A stretch of 64,000 bases of DNA from Herbaspirillum sp. ASV7 (GTDB lineage: Bacteria; Pseudomonadota; Gammaproteobacteria; Burkholderiales; Burkholderiaceae_D): positions 57,016 to 121,015 of the forward strand of contig NZ_JAELUH010000007.1 in NCBI RefSeq assembly GCF_016429215.1, read 5' to 3'. Below the pieces are notes generated by a model. It saw only the letters and a list, made by a program, of their open reading frames with translations, was not told the origin of the DNA and made no database searches. Shown piece by piece: positions 27,485-35,676 of the stretch. The position numbers and the translations under genes are program-made. The number at the start of each line of letters is the position of its first letter. Position 1 is the stretch's first letter.

Positions 27485-28033
27485 ATGAGCGCAGCCTTCC
27501 TGATTCTCGACGATAACGATGTCTTTGCCAGCACGCTGGCCAGGTCGCTGGCGCGGCGGGGATTCCGGCCCATCGTCGCCCACAGTGGTGAAGAAGCAGT
27601 GGAGGCGGCACGGCGGCAGCTCTTCGAATACGTCACCATCGACCTGCAGCTGGAAAAGGACTCCGGCCTGCAATGGGTCGCACCGCTGCGCCAGGCCTTG
27701 CCGCAGGCACGCCTGCTGGTGCTGACCGGCTATGCCAGCATCGCCACCACGGTGCAGGCGATCAAGTCGGGCGCCGACAACTACCTGGCCAAGCCGGCCA
27801 ACGTCGATTCGATTCTCTCGGCGCTGAGCCATGCCGGCGATGGGGACAAGGCGGCCGAGCCGGCCCTGGCGGTGGAGGATGTCTCGCCGCTGTCGCTGGA
27901 GCGGCTGGAATGGGAGCACATCCAGCGTGTGCTGGCTGAGCATGAAGGCAATATCTCCTCGACGGCGCGGGCGCTGAACATGCACCGGCGCACCCTGCAG
28001 CGCAAGCTGTCCAAGCGCCCGGTGGCGCGCTGA
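27485..28033 (+). CDS. regA: RegA/PrrA-type response regulator
   Basis: A 182-residue response regulator with an N-terminal receiver domain. The acidic pocket is DDND (about 9-12), the phosphorylatable Asp lies in VTIDLQL (about residue 53), and the conserved Lys is in YLAKPAN. A C-terminal Fis-type helix-turn-helix ends in NMHRRTLQRKLSKRPV, a hallmark of RegA/PrrA/ActR. It follows its kinase by 59 bp. In other proteobacteria this pair controls redox, respiratory and carbon-fixation genes; targets here cannot be told. Confidence 0.92.
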   Translation: MSAAFLILDDNDVFASTLARSLARRGFRPIVAHSGEEAVEAARRQLFEYVTIDLQLEKDSGLQWVAPLRQALPQARLLVLTGYASIATTVQAIKSGADNYLAKPANVDSILSALSHAGDGDKAAEPALAVEDVSPLSLERLEWEHIQRVLAEHEGNISSTARALNMHRRTLQRKLSKRPVAR

Positions 28034-28111
28034 GGCATCGTTCATGGCGGGTCCATGGATGGGCCTGAAGCCGCCAGGTCAGGCCCATCCTGCCAGTAAA
28101 GCCAAGCAGGG

Positions 28112-28140
28112 GCGACACGTGCGGCGCATCGCTTTACAAT
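28112..28140 (+). promoter_or_regulatory. sigma-70-type promoter of tatD
   Basis: GCGACA (28112-28117), a 17-bp spacer, and TACAAT (28135-28140). The -10 box ends 7 bp before the tatD ATG, so a transcript would start at about the initiation codon and be leaderless or nearly so. Confidence 0.5.
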
Positions 28141-28147
28141 AGCGGCC

Positions 28148-28927
28148 ATGTATATCGATTCCCATTGCCACATCAACTTCCCCGACCTGGCGGCGCGTCT
28201 GCCCGAGATCTTCGGCAAGATGGCCGACAACCAGGTCAGCCACGCCCTGTGCGTGTCGGTGGACCTGCCTGATTTCCCGCAAGTGTTGGCCCTGGCCGAG
28301 CAATATCCCAATGTCTATGCCTCGGTGGGCGTGCATCCCGACTACGAGGATACGCCCGAGCCCTCCGTGGACGAGCTGGTCCGCCTGGCCGACCACCCGC
28401 GCATCATCGCCATCGGCGAGACCGGCCTGGACTACTATCGCCTGCAGGGCGACCTGGAATGGCAGCGCGAGCGCTTCCGCGTCCACATCCGCGCCTCGCG
28501 CGCGACCGGCAAGCCGCTCATCATCCATACCCGCGCGGCCTCGGAAGACACCATCCGCATCCTGCGCGAGGAAGGCGCCAGCCCGGAGGCGGGCGGGGTG
28601 GCCGGTGTCATGCACTGCTTCACCGAGTCGCAGGAGGTGGCCGATGCGGCCATCGAACTGGGGTTCTACATCTCCTTCTCGGGCATCGTCACCTTCAAGT
28701 CGGCCAAGGACCTGCAGCAGGTGGCACGTACAATCCCGCTGGAGCGCATGCTGATCGAAACCGATTCTCCCTACCTGGCGCCGGTCCCTTTCCGGGGCAA
28801 GACCAACGAGCCGGGCTACGTGCGCCATGTGGGCGAGTTCATCGCCGACCTGCGCGGCATTTCTGCCGCCGAGGTGGCGCGCCAGACCTCTGACAATTTC
28901 TTCAAGCTGTTCGGAATCAAGCCATGA
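28148..28927 (+). CDS. tatD: TatD family metal-dependent hydrolase
   Basis: A 259-residue TIM-barrel hydrolase of the TatD/YcfH DNase family. Metal ligands are visible: DSHCHINF (about 4-11), the Glu in IGETGLDYY (about 84-92), PLIIHTR (about 124-130), MHCFTES, and the Asp in LIETDSPYL (about 206-214). It may act as a 3'-5' exonuclease or in RNA or DNA quality control. It overlaps the ankyrin gene by 4 bp, implying translational coupling. Confidence 0.92.
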   Translation: MYIDSHCHINFPDLAARLPEIFGKMADNQVSHALCVSVDLPDFPQVLALAEQYPNVYASVGVHPDYEDTPEPSVDELVRLADHPRIIAIGETGLDYYRLQGDLEWQRERFRVHIRASRATGKPLIIHTRAASEDTIRILREEGASPEAGGVAGVMHCFTESQEVADAAIELGFYISFSGIVTFKSAKDLQQVARTIPLERMLIETDSPYLAPVPFRGKTNEPGYVRHVGEFIADLRGISAAEVARQTSDNFFKLFGIKP

Positions 28928-29595
28928 CCCTGCTGGAAAAGCTGCGCACCCGCTTCGGCGGTATCGGCCGCATCGTTCTCTATACGTCGCTACTGTTGCC
29001 GGGCGCGGCCAGTGCCGGTGCCTATGAGGAATACTTCCAGGCCATCCGCATGGACAACGTGTATTTCCTCAAGCAACTGATGCAGCGCGGCATGGGGCCC
29101 AACCTGATCGAGCCCAAGCGCGGCTATACCGGCCTGATGCTGTCCATCCGCGAGGATTCGATGAAGGCCTTCGACCTGCTGGTCAACGCCCCCGACGTCA
29201 ACCTGGAAGCCCAGGCCACCAACGGCGACACGCCGCTGATGCTGGCAGCCTTCTACGGCAACGTGCCGGTGGTCAAGCTGTTGCTCGCGCGCGAGGTGGA
29301 AGTCAACCGTCCCGGCTGGACGGCCCTGCATTACGCCGCCATCAACGGCAGTTCGGAGATCGTCAAGCTGCTGCTCGATGCCTCGGCCTATGTGGATGCC
29401 GAGTCGCCCGACGACAAGATGACGCCGGTGATGCTGGCGGCCATGCGTGGCCGGGTAGCGGCGGTGGCGGCCCTGCGTGACGGCGGCGCCGACCTCAGCC
29501 TGAAGAACAAGGAAGGCCTGACCGCGCTGGACCTGGCGCGCCGCTATGGCCAGGACGAAGTCATCGAGACCCTCAAGCAACAGCCTCAGCGCTGA
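28924..29595 (+). CDS. ankyrin-repeat protein, exported or membrane-anchored
   Basis: A 223-residue protein with an N-terminal hydrophobic segment (about 17-34, RIVLYTSLLLPGAASAGA), probably a signal peptide cut near ASA. About five ankyrin repeats follow, from residue 70 on (RGYTGLMLSIREDS, NGDTPLMLAAFYGN, PGWTALHYAAINGS, DKMTPVMLAAMRGR, EGLTALDLARRYGQ). It mediates protein contacts in the periplasm or at the inner membrane. It is coupled to tatD by an ATGA overlap and ends just before a strong terminator. Confidence 0.88.
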   Translation: MTLLEKLRTRFGGIGRIVLYTSLLLPGAASAGAYEEYFQAIRMDNVYFLKQLMQRGMGPNLIEPKRGYTGLMLSIREDSMKAFDLLVNAPDVNLEAQATNGDTPLMLAAFYGNVPVVKLLLAREVEVNRPGWTALHYAAINGSSEIVKLLLDASAYVDAESPDDKMTPVMLAAMRGRVAAVAALRDGGADLSLKNKEGLTALDLARRYGQDEVIETLKQQPQR

Positions 29596-29620
29596 GGCCG
29601 ATACTGTCCCGAGAAAGTCA

Positions 29621-29657
29621 AAATCCCGGCCACCTTGCGGTGGGCCGGGATTTTTTT
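29621..29657 (+). terminator. intrinsic terminator after the ankyrin gene
   Basis: Stem AAATCCCGGCC-ACC with GGT-GGGCCGGGATTT around TTGC, followed by seven T residues. The A-rich opposite end also lets it act on the convergent lldD transcript. Confidence 0.9.
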
Positions 29658-29673
29658 CAGGGGCAGGACGGTT

Positions 29674-30816
29674 TCAGGGCACCAGGATCTGGCGGCCGAC
29701 GTCCTTGATGTCCTTGGTGCCGGTCAGGGCCATGCTGACATCGAGTTCCTTGCGCATGATTTCCAGCATCTGCGACACGCCGTCGCCCCCCATGGCGCCC
29801 AGGCTGTAGAGGAAGGCGCGGCCGATCATGGTGCCACGGGCGCCCAGGGCCACGGCCTTGAGCACATCCTGGCCGGAGCGGATGCCGCCGTCGAACCAGA
29901 CTTCGATCTGGTCGCCCACGGCCTCGGCAATGGCCGGCAGGGCTTCGATGGAAGACATGGCGCCATCAAGCTGCCGGCCGCCGTGGTTGGAGACGACGAT
30001 GGCATCGGCGCCACTCTGCACGGCCAGCTTGGCATCCTCGACATCGAGGATGCCCTTGAGGATGAGCTTGCCGCCCCATTGTTGCTTGATCCAGGCCACG
30101 TCATCCCAGTTCAGGGTCGGGTCGAACTGGCTGGCGGTCCACTTGGAGAGGGTTTGCACGCCGCCGGCGCCTTCGCCACCCTTGATGTGGCCGGCCAGGT
30201 TGCCGAAGGTCTTGCGTCCGCCCAGTGCGCGCAGGGCCCAGCCGGGCTTGCTGGCCAGGTCCAGCAGTGTCTCCAGGGTCAGCTTGGGCGGCACCGACAT
30301 CCCATTCTTGAGGTCCTTGTGGCGTTGGCCGAGGATCTGCAGGTCCAGCGTGAGCACCAGCGCCGAGCACTTGGCAGCCTTGGCGCGTTCGATCAGCGAC
30401 TTCACGAAGCCACGGTCGCGCATCACGTAGAGCTGGAACCAGAAAGGCTTGGTGGTCACGCTGGCCACGTCCTCGATGGAGCAGATGCTCATGGTCGAGA
30501 GCGTGAAGGGGATGCCGAACTTCTCGGCGGCGATCGCGCCGAGCATCTCGCCATTGGCCCATTGCATGCCGGTCAGGCCGGTGGGGGCGATGGCTACCGG
30601 CATGGTCACGTCATGGCCGATCATGGTGGTGCGGGTGCTGCGTTCGTCGACGTTGATGGCCACGCGCTGGCGCAGCTTCAGGGCAGCGAGGTCGCGGGTG
30701 TTGGCGCGATAGGTGCCTTCGGTGTAGGAGCCGCTGTCGGCGTAGTCGTAGAAGGCCTTGGGAACGCGCTTCTTGGCCAGCAGGCGGAAGTCTTCGACAC
30801 AGGTCATGACCGGCAT
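29674..30816 (-). CDS. lldD: FMN-dependent alpha-hydroxy-acid dehydrogenase (LldD-like)
   Basis: A 380-residue FMN enzyme of the L-lactate dehydrogenase/glycolate oxidase family. It has the N-terminal FYDYADSGSYTE, the active-site segment VSNHGGRQLDGA (about 269-280, with catalytic His and Arg), and DGGIRSGQDVLKA near residue 303, which binds FMN phosphate. It would oxidise L-lactate or a similar 2-hydroxy acid and pass electrons to quinone. No lactate permease or LldR regulator adjoins it. An unusual inverted repeat lies about 146-178 bp upstream. Confidence 0.9.
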   Translation of the reverse strand: MPVMTCVEDFRLLAKKRVPKAFYDYADSGSYTEGTYRANTRDLAALKLRQRVAINVDERSTRTTMIGHDVTMPVAIAPTGLTGMQWANGEMLGAIAAEKFGIPFTLSTMSICSIEDVASVTTKPFWFQLYVMRDRGFVKSLIERAKAAKCSALVLTLDLQILGQRHKDLKNGMSVPPKLTLETLLDLASKPGWALRALGGRKTFGNLAGHIKGGEGAGGVQTLSKWTASQFDPTLNWDDVAWIKQQWGGKLILKGILDVEDAKLAVQSGADAIVVSNHGGRQLDGAMSSIEALPAIAEAVGDQIEVWFDGGIRSGQDVLKAVALGARGTMIGRAFLYSLGAMGGDGVSQMLEIMRKELDVSMALTGTKDIKDVGRQILVP

Positions 30817-30961
30817 ATTATTTTCTCCGTAGATATCAAACGCGGCTTTGTGCCGCCGGGCGATGGTGGTGCAGACACGAACCGGAATCGGGACTGCTGG
30901 ATGGGAACTGCAGATGGTTCGCTATCCTAGTGCATCGCCGCCATGGATGGGGTGAATCCCT

Positions 30962-30994
30962 TTGCCGATATCCATGAAAATTTTATATCGGCAA
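30962..30994. repeat. inverted repeat between lldD and hpnE
   Basis: Perfect 10-bp arms TTGCCGATAT (30962-30971) and ATATCGGCAA (30985-30994) around 13 nt. No T-run follows on either strand, so it does not look like an intrinsic terminator. A regulator site for lldD or an RNA hairpin at the hpnE 3' end are possible. Confidence 0.55.
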
Positions 30995-31025
30995 GCGCTA
31001 CACACGTACCGTGGCGATGGCCGGA

Positions 31026-32357
31026 TCAGGCCGCCAGCCGCCTGGCCGCCGCTTGCCCGCTGCGCACGGCGCCTTCCAGGGTGGCCGGGTAGTCGCCGGC
31101 CACATAGTCACCGGCCAGCGCCAGCCCGGCGGGCAGGCCGGTATTGTCGGGGCGCGTCAATCCCGGTGTGCAGGAGAAGGTGGCGCGTTTTTCGGTGACC
31201 ACGCGGCTCCATTGCGGGCTGGTCAGCGCCGGCAAGCCGAAGTCGGCGGCCAGCTGGCGGCCGATGCCCTCGGCCAGGGCCGCATGTCCATCGGCGATGG
31301 CCTGGCCGGCGGCGCTGACCACCACGGCCAATAGCCCGGTGGCCCCCCCCAGCTGGCCCCGGTCGAAGACGAACTGACCCCAGGCCTGGCGCTCGGGCGC
31401 ATCGGCCAGCGCGTAGAAGGGCGCGGGCAGGCGCAGCGTGTCCGGGTATTGCAGGTAGCAGGTGGTGATGGGTTCATAGCGCAGGGCGCGCAGCGCAGCA
31501 GTGTCGTGCAGGCCCTCCAGCAGCGGGGCGGCGGCCTCCGGGCCAGTGGCCAGCACCACACCGGAGAATTCGCCCAGCTCCGCACCCTGGCGGTCGTGCA
31601 GGCGCCAGCTGCCCGGGGCGTTGCCGGGCGAGAGACGGCCCACGGCGACGCCAGGCCGCACCAGGCCGCCGCGCCGGGTGAGGTAGTCGGCGGCGGCGTC
31701 GGGCAGCAGGGTGCTCAGGTCCAGGCGCGGAATCAGCATGTCCGAGGCGGCGCGGCGCGCACCCAGGCTATCGCGCAAGACATTCAGGAAGATTTGCGCC
31801 GATGCGCGTTCTGGCGGGGTGTTGAGCGCGGCGATGCATAGTGGCACCCACATCAGCCGGACCAGGCGCGGGGTCTGGTCGTAGCGCTCCAGTAGCTCGG
31901 CCACGCTGCAATCCTGGTGCAACTGCCAGCCCATCCAGCGCGCCGTGGTCGAAAAGCGCGCCAGCGCCAGCTTGTCCTCGCGCGCCAGCCCCTTGGCCCG
32001 CAGCAGCGCCACGGCCACATGCCAGGGTGCCGGCAGGCGCGGCGCCACGAAATCCATGCCGTCGGCCCCAGCCTCCAGCGGGTAACGCATCTGCAGGGGC
32101 AGCCGCAGCAAGGCCGCATCCGCACTGACGCCGACCTGTTTCATCAGGGCCAGCGTGGCGCGATAGGCCCCCAGCAGGATGTGCTGGCCGTTGTCCAGCA
32201 AGCGTCCGTCCAGGTCGATGCGGCGCGCCCGGCCGCCGAGGGTACGGCTGGCCTCGAACAGGCTGACCCGGTGGCCGGCCGCGGCCAGTGTCACGGCGGC
32301 TGCGCAACCGGCCCAGCCGGCGCCGATCACGGCATGGTGGCGCGGAGCATTCTTCAT
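31026..32357 (-). CDS. hpnE: hydroxysqualene dehydroxylase HpnE
   Basis: A 443-residue FAD-dependent amine-oxidase-fold enzyme. The dinucleotide-binding motif is at residues 9-37 (VIGAGWAGCAAAVTLA, then the acidic end LFEAS), followed by GGRARRIDLDG. It reduces hydroxysqualene to squalene, the third step of the HpnC-HpnD-HpnE route from farnesyl diphosphate for hopanoid or carotenoid synthesis. It starts 19 bp after hpnD. No squalene-hopene cyclase is in the window. Confidence 0.92.
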   Translation of the reverse strand: MKNAPRHHAVIGAGWAGCAAAVTLAAAGHRVSLFEASRTLGGRARRIDLDGRLLDNGQHILLGAYRATLALMKQVGVSADAALLRLPLQMRYPLEAGADGMDFVAPRLPAPWHVAVALLRAKGLAREDKLALARFSTTARWMGWQLHQDCSVAELLERYDQTPRLVRLMWVPLCIAALNTPPERASAQIFLNVLRDSLGARRAASDMLIPRLDLSTLLPDAAADYLTRRGGLVRPGVAVGRLSPGNAPGSWRLHDRQGAELGEFSGVVLATGPEAAAPLLEGLHDTAALRALRYEPITTCYLQYPDTLRLPAPFYALADAPERQAWGQFVFDRGQLGGATGLLAVVVSAAGQAIADGHAALAEGIGRQLAADFGLPALTSPQWSRVVTEKRATFSCTPGLTRPDNTGLPAGLALAGDYVAGDYPATLEGAVRSGQAAARRLAA

Positions 32358-32376
32358 CGGGGCAGGGGGCAGGGAA

Positions 32377-33210
32377 TCAGCCGAAGACGTAGGTCTTCCA
32401 GGCCAGCCACAGCTTGCGGATGGGTGTGAGCGAGATGCGCTGGTTCAGCACGTGGTAGCCATCGCGGGCGATCTCGTCGAGCAGGGTGCGGTAGATGGCC
32501 GCCATCATCAGGCCGGGGCGCTGGGCGCGCCGGTCTTCCCGGGGCAGCAGGGCAAAGGCTTCTTCATAGACCGCCTGGGCGCGCTCGACCTGGAACTTCA
32601 TCAGGGCCTCGAAGCGCTCGCTGTGGCGGGCATTGAGGATGTCGGCGGCGGTCACGTTGAATTGCTGCAACTCATTGACGGGCAGGTAGATGCGGCCCTT
32701 GCGGCCATCCTCGCCGACGTCGCGGATGATATTGGTGAGCTGGAAAGCCAGGCCCAGCTTCTCGGCAAACTGCAGCGTGGCCGCCTGGGTATGGCCGAAG
32801 ATGCTGGCCGAGAGCACGCCGACCACACCGGCCACATGCCAGCAATAGCGCTGCAGGCCGGGATAGTCGAGGTAGCGGCTCTGGTCGAGGTCCATCTCCA
32901 TGCCATCGATGATGGCCTGCAGGTGCTCGCCCTTGAGCTGGTAGGTGGCCAGGTGCGGGTGCAGGGCCTTGGTGACCGGGTGGGTCGGCTGGCCTTCCAG
33001 CATGGCGGCGATTTCCTTGCGCCACCACATCAGCTTGGTGCGGGCCACCATGGGATCGTCGATTTCATCGACGGTATCGTCGACTTCGCGGCAAAAGGCA
33101 TACAGCGCCGTGATCGCCAGCCGGCGTTGCGGCGGCAGGAACAGGAAGCTGTAATAGAAGCTGGAACCGCTGGCGGCGGCCTTCTGCTGGCAGTATTCGT
33201 CTGGAGACAT
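32377..33210 (-). CDS. hpnD: presqualene diphosphate synthase HpnD
   Basis: A 277-residue trans-isoprenyl diphosphate synthase of the squalene/phytoene synthase fold. The first Asp-rich motif DDTVDEIDD is at about 42-50, and the second, DVGEDGRKGRIYLP, at about 163-176. It joins two farnesyl diphosphates into presqualene diphosphate. It is the first gene of the hpnD-hpnE pair. Its usual partner hpnC is displaced upstream by an opposite-strand HDOD gene. Confidence 0.93.
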   Translation of the reverse strand: MSPDEYCQQKAAASGSSFYYSFLFLPPQRRLAITALYAFCREVDDTVDEIDDPMVARTKLMWWRKEIAAMLEGQPTHPVTKALHPHLATYQLKGEHLQAIIDGMEMDLDQSRYLDYPGLQRYCWHVAGVVGVLSASIFGHTQAATLQFAEKLGLAFQLTNIIRDVGEDGRKGRIYLPVNELQQFNVTAADILNARHSERFEALMKFQVERAQAVYEEAFALLPREDRRAQRPGLMMAAIYRTLLDEIARDGYHVLNQRISLTPIRKLWLAWKTYVFG

Positions 33211-33495
33211 GGGTGGCGTGGCGGCGGTTGGACCATCTAAGATGCTGCGCCGGAACGGGGAAGTTCCGGCAAAGGCGCTATGCTAGCCGAGTGCGCACGC
33301 CAGGGCAAATGCCGGAGCAAAGGCTGCGCGCAGGTTGTTGCGGGCCGCTGCGTTGTCCATTAAGCTCAGGGCAGTCGCTCGTCCGGGAAAACAAATGCGC
33401 AAAACAGCACAACCGGATGAAGTTTGCCGTCAGCGTTGACGCGAGGCAGCACAACGCCGGGGAAGTCAGGGACACAACAGGAGTGTGGAGACATC

Positions 33496-34332
33496 ATGGA
33501 CAGACTTGAAATCTTTCGCAACATCGCATCGCAGGCCGGGCGCGGGGAGCTGGTGTTTCCCGCCAACGTCAGCGCCTCGATCAAGCTGCAAAAGGCCCTG
33601 GCGGACCCCGATTGCCACCTGGAGCTGGCGGCCAAGCTGGTGACGGCCGAGCCACTGGTGGCCGCGCGCACCGTGGCCATCGCCAATTCGGCGGCCTACA
33701 ACCGCTCCGGCGGCGAGATCAACAATGTGCGCGCGGCGGTGATGCGGCTGGGTTTTCGCACCCTCAATACCATCACCACCTCGGTCATCGTGCGCCAGCT
33801 GGGCCGCACCATCAACAATCCGGGCATGCGCATCAAGTCGGCCCAGTTGTGGGAACACTGCGCCCACGTGGCGGCGACGGCCTATGTATTGACCTCCAAG
33901 CTGACCAATGGCGATCCGGAGACGGCCATGTTTGCCGGCATCGTGCATGAAGTAGGGGGCTTCTACCTGCTTTCTCGCACCGATGACTATCCGGGCCTGC
34001 TCGATGGCGGTACCGAGGACTGGATGGAATACGGCGAGAAGATGATCGGCCGCGCCGTGCTCAAGAAGTTGGGCGTGCCGCAGGCGGTCAGCGATGCCAT
34101 CGAGTCGCTCTGGCATGGCGTGCGGGTATTGCCGCCACAGACCATCGGCGACGTGTTGCTGCTGGCCAAGGAACTCTCGCCCGTCCCCTCGCCGCTGCAC
34201 CGCACGGTGGCCGAGGTCGGGGTCGGCGGGGATAACCTGGTAGATGACTACATCGGCGACCAATCCCTGCGCGAGCTGCTGGATGATTCCGAAGAACAGA
34301 TCCGCACCCTGACGGCGGCCTTGCTGGTCTGA
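33496..34332 (+). CDS. HDOD domain protein
   Basis: A 278-residue protein consisting of one HDOD domain (about 15-215), a degenerate HD-phosphohydrolase fold lacking the HD metal site and used in signalling. Typical segments are FPANVSASIKLQKAL, VAIANSAAYNRSGGEINNV, and the helical ETAMFAGIVHEVGGFYLL. The start at 33496 has GGAGACA four bases upstream; an in-frame ATG 72 bases upstream lacks one. It sits between hpnD and hpnC on the opposite strand. Related proteins act in chemotaxis or c-di-GMP signalling; its role here is unknown. Confidence 0.88.
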   Translation: MDRLEIFRNIASQAGRGELVFPANVSASIKLQKALADPDCHLELAAKLVTAEPLVAARTVAIANSAAYNRSGGEINNVRAAVMRLGFRTLNTITTSVIVRQLGRTINNPGMRIKSAQLWEHCAHVAATAYVLTSKLTNGDPETAMFAGIVHEVGGFYLLSRTDDYPGLLDGGTEDWMEYGEKMIGRAVLKKLGVPQAVSDAIESLWHGVRVLPPQTIGDVLLLAKELSPVPSPLHRTVAEVGVGGDNLVDDYIGDQSLRELLDDSEEQIRTLTAALLV

Positions 34333-34382
34333 TCCCTTCCCTGAGACCACTGCCTCGTCCTGAGCGGCGTGGCAGTGGGATC
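34331..34382. terminator. candidate terminator hairpin between convergent genes
   Basis: Nested inverted repeats GATCCC/GGGATC and CCACTGCC/GGCAGTGG enclose a 16-nt centre in the 52-bp gap between the HDOD and hpnC stops. There is no clear U-tract, so strength is uncertain. Confidence 0.45.
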
Positions 34383-34384
34383 GC

Positions 34385-35194
34385 TTACATGGTCAGGCCG
34401 CGCCAGGCCACGACCAGCCAATCCCATTTGCCCAGCTTGGGGCGTCGTCTGAACACATCCCCCTGTACCTGCTCGATGCGCTCCAGGATGCGCAGGCCGC
34501 CTTGCACCACCAGGCGCAGCTCCCAGCCGATGCGGCCGGGCAGCCGTTTGACCAGCGGCGCGCCGGACAGCATCAGGGCGCGGGCGCGTGCCACCTCGAA
34601 GCGCATCAGTGCTTGCCAGCGCTGATCGCTGCAGGCTTGGTTGATGTCCCGTTCGCTCAGGTCATGGGCTTGCAGATCCTCCATGGGCAGGTAGATGCGT
34701 GACTTTTGCCAGTCGATGGCGACATCTTGCCAGAAGTTGATCAATTGCAGCGCGCTGCAGATGGCGTCTGAATCACGCAGGTTCTCTTCGCCGGCTGCCT
34801 GGTAGAGGTGCAGCATCAAGGTCCCGACCGGGTTGGCCGAGCGACGGCAATAGTCGAGCAGGTCGCTATAGCGGGCATAGCGGGTCGTGACCACATCCTG
34901 CCTGAAGGCCGACAGTAGGTCGCGGAAGGGCTGCAGCGGCAGTGCATGGGCGGTGATATAGGGGCGCAGCCGCTGGAAGATCGGGTGGCTGCTGGCCTGG
35001 CCGGCCTCGATCAGGTCCAGTTGTGCTTCATAGGCCTGCAGCGCGGCCAGCCGCTCGGCGGGTGAGGCGTCACCCTCGTCGGCAATATCGTCGGCACTGC
35101 GGGCGAAGGCATAGATGGCGCCGACGGCCGGGCGCAGATGCGCCGGCAGCAGCAGCGACGCAACCGGGAAGTTCTCGTAATGATCAACGGCCAT
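34385..35194 (-). CDS. hpnC: hydroxysqualene synthase HpnC
   Basis: A 269-residue squalene/phytoene synthase-fold enzyme converting presqualene diphosphate to hydroxysqualene. The start MAVDHYENFPVASLLLP is the family's usual N-terminus, although the upstream sequence holds no strong ribosome-binding site. The Asp-rich motifs are SADDIADEGD (about 34-43) and WQDVAIDWQKSRIYLP (about 155-170). Together with hpnD and hpnE it completes squalene synthesis. It lies 25 bp after a 94-residue unknown gene, which may be co-transcribed. Confidence 0.92.
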   Translation of the reverse strand: MAVDHYENFPVASLLLPAHLRPAVGAIYAFARSADDIADEGDASPAERLAALQAYEAQLDLIEAGQASSHPIFQRLRPYITAHALPLQPFRDLLSAFRQDVVTTRYARYSDLLDYCRRSANPVGTLMLHLYQAAGEENLRDSDAICSALQLINFWQDVAIDWQKSRIYLPMEDLQAHDLSERDINQACSDQRWQALMRFEVARARALMLSGAPLVKRLPGRIGWELRLVVQGGLRILERIEQVQGDVFRRRPKLGKWDWLVVAWRGLTM

Positions 35195-35219
35195 GGCGGC
35201 GGAGCGGACTGTTCCGGCT

Positions 35220-35504
35220 TTAGTCGAACTTGTCCTTGAGCAGCGCCTCGATGGTGGCGATGCGCGTTTCCACCGTTTCCAGCAGCGCCTTGGGCATGGT
35301 GCCGCCGGCATTCAACTGGGCGGCCAGTGAACGGGCGATGCCCATGGCGCCCTCGGTGAACTGCTTGCCGTCCTTGGAGAGCACGGCCGCCGCCGTGAAG
35401 AGGGTGGAAAACAGGATCTGGTCGGCGGTATTGTTTTCGATGAACTTGTTCAGGAGCGCATTGTGGCTTTGCTTCAAGGCGTCGAATTCTTCCTGGGTGG
35501 GCAT
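35220..35504 (-). CDS. hypothetical protein of 94 residues upstream of hpnC
   Basis: A small, mostly helical, soluble protein (MPTQEEFDALKQSHNALLNK at the start, ETRIATIEALLKDKFD at the end) with no signal peptide, Cys or recognisable motif. AGGA precedes the ATG at good spacing, and codon use matches its neighbours, so it looks real. It is followed by hpnC after 25 bp and may be in its operon. I do not recognise the family. Confidence 0.7.
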   Translation of the reverse strand: MPTQEEFDALKQSHNALLNKFIENNTADQILFSTLFTAAAVLSKDGKQFTEGAMGIARSLAAQLNAGGTMPKALLETVETRIATIEALLKDKFD

Positions 35505-35676
35505 GATGGGTCCTGGAATGCGTGCGGGCCGGCTTCGCCCGCCAGCAACGCCATGCAGCGTGCGGATGGGAAGAGGCCGGCACGGAGTGATCTGATGCGG
35601 GGAGCGCCATGCGGCGCTCCCCCCGGCTTGGTAGGCGCGGATTGTAGCAGGGAAGTCGTACAGCAGGTCAGTGCGG

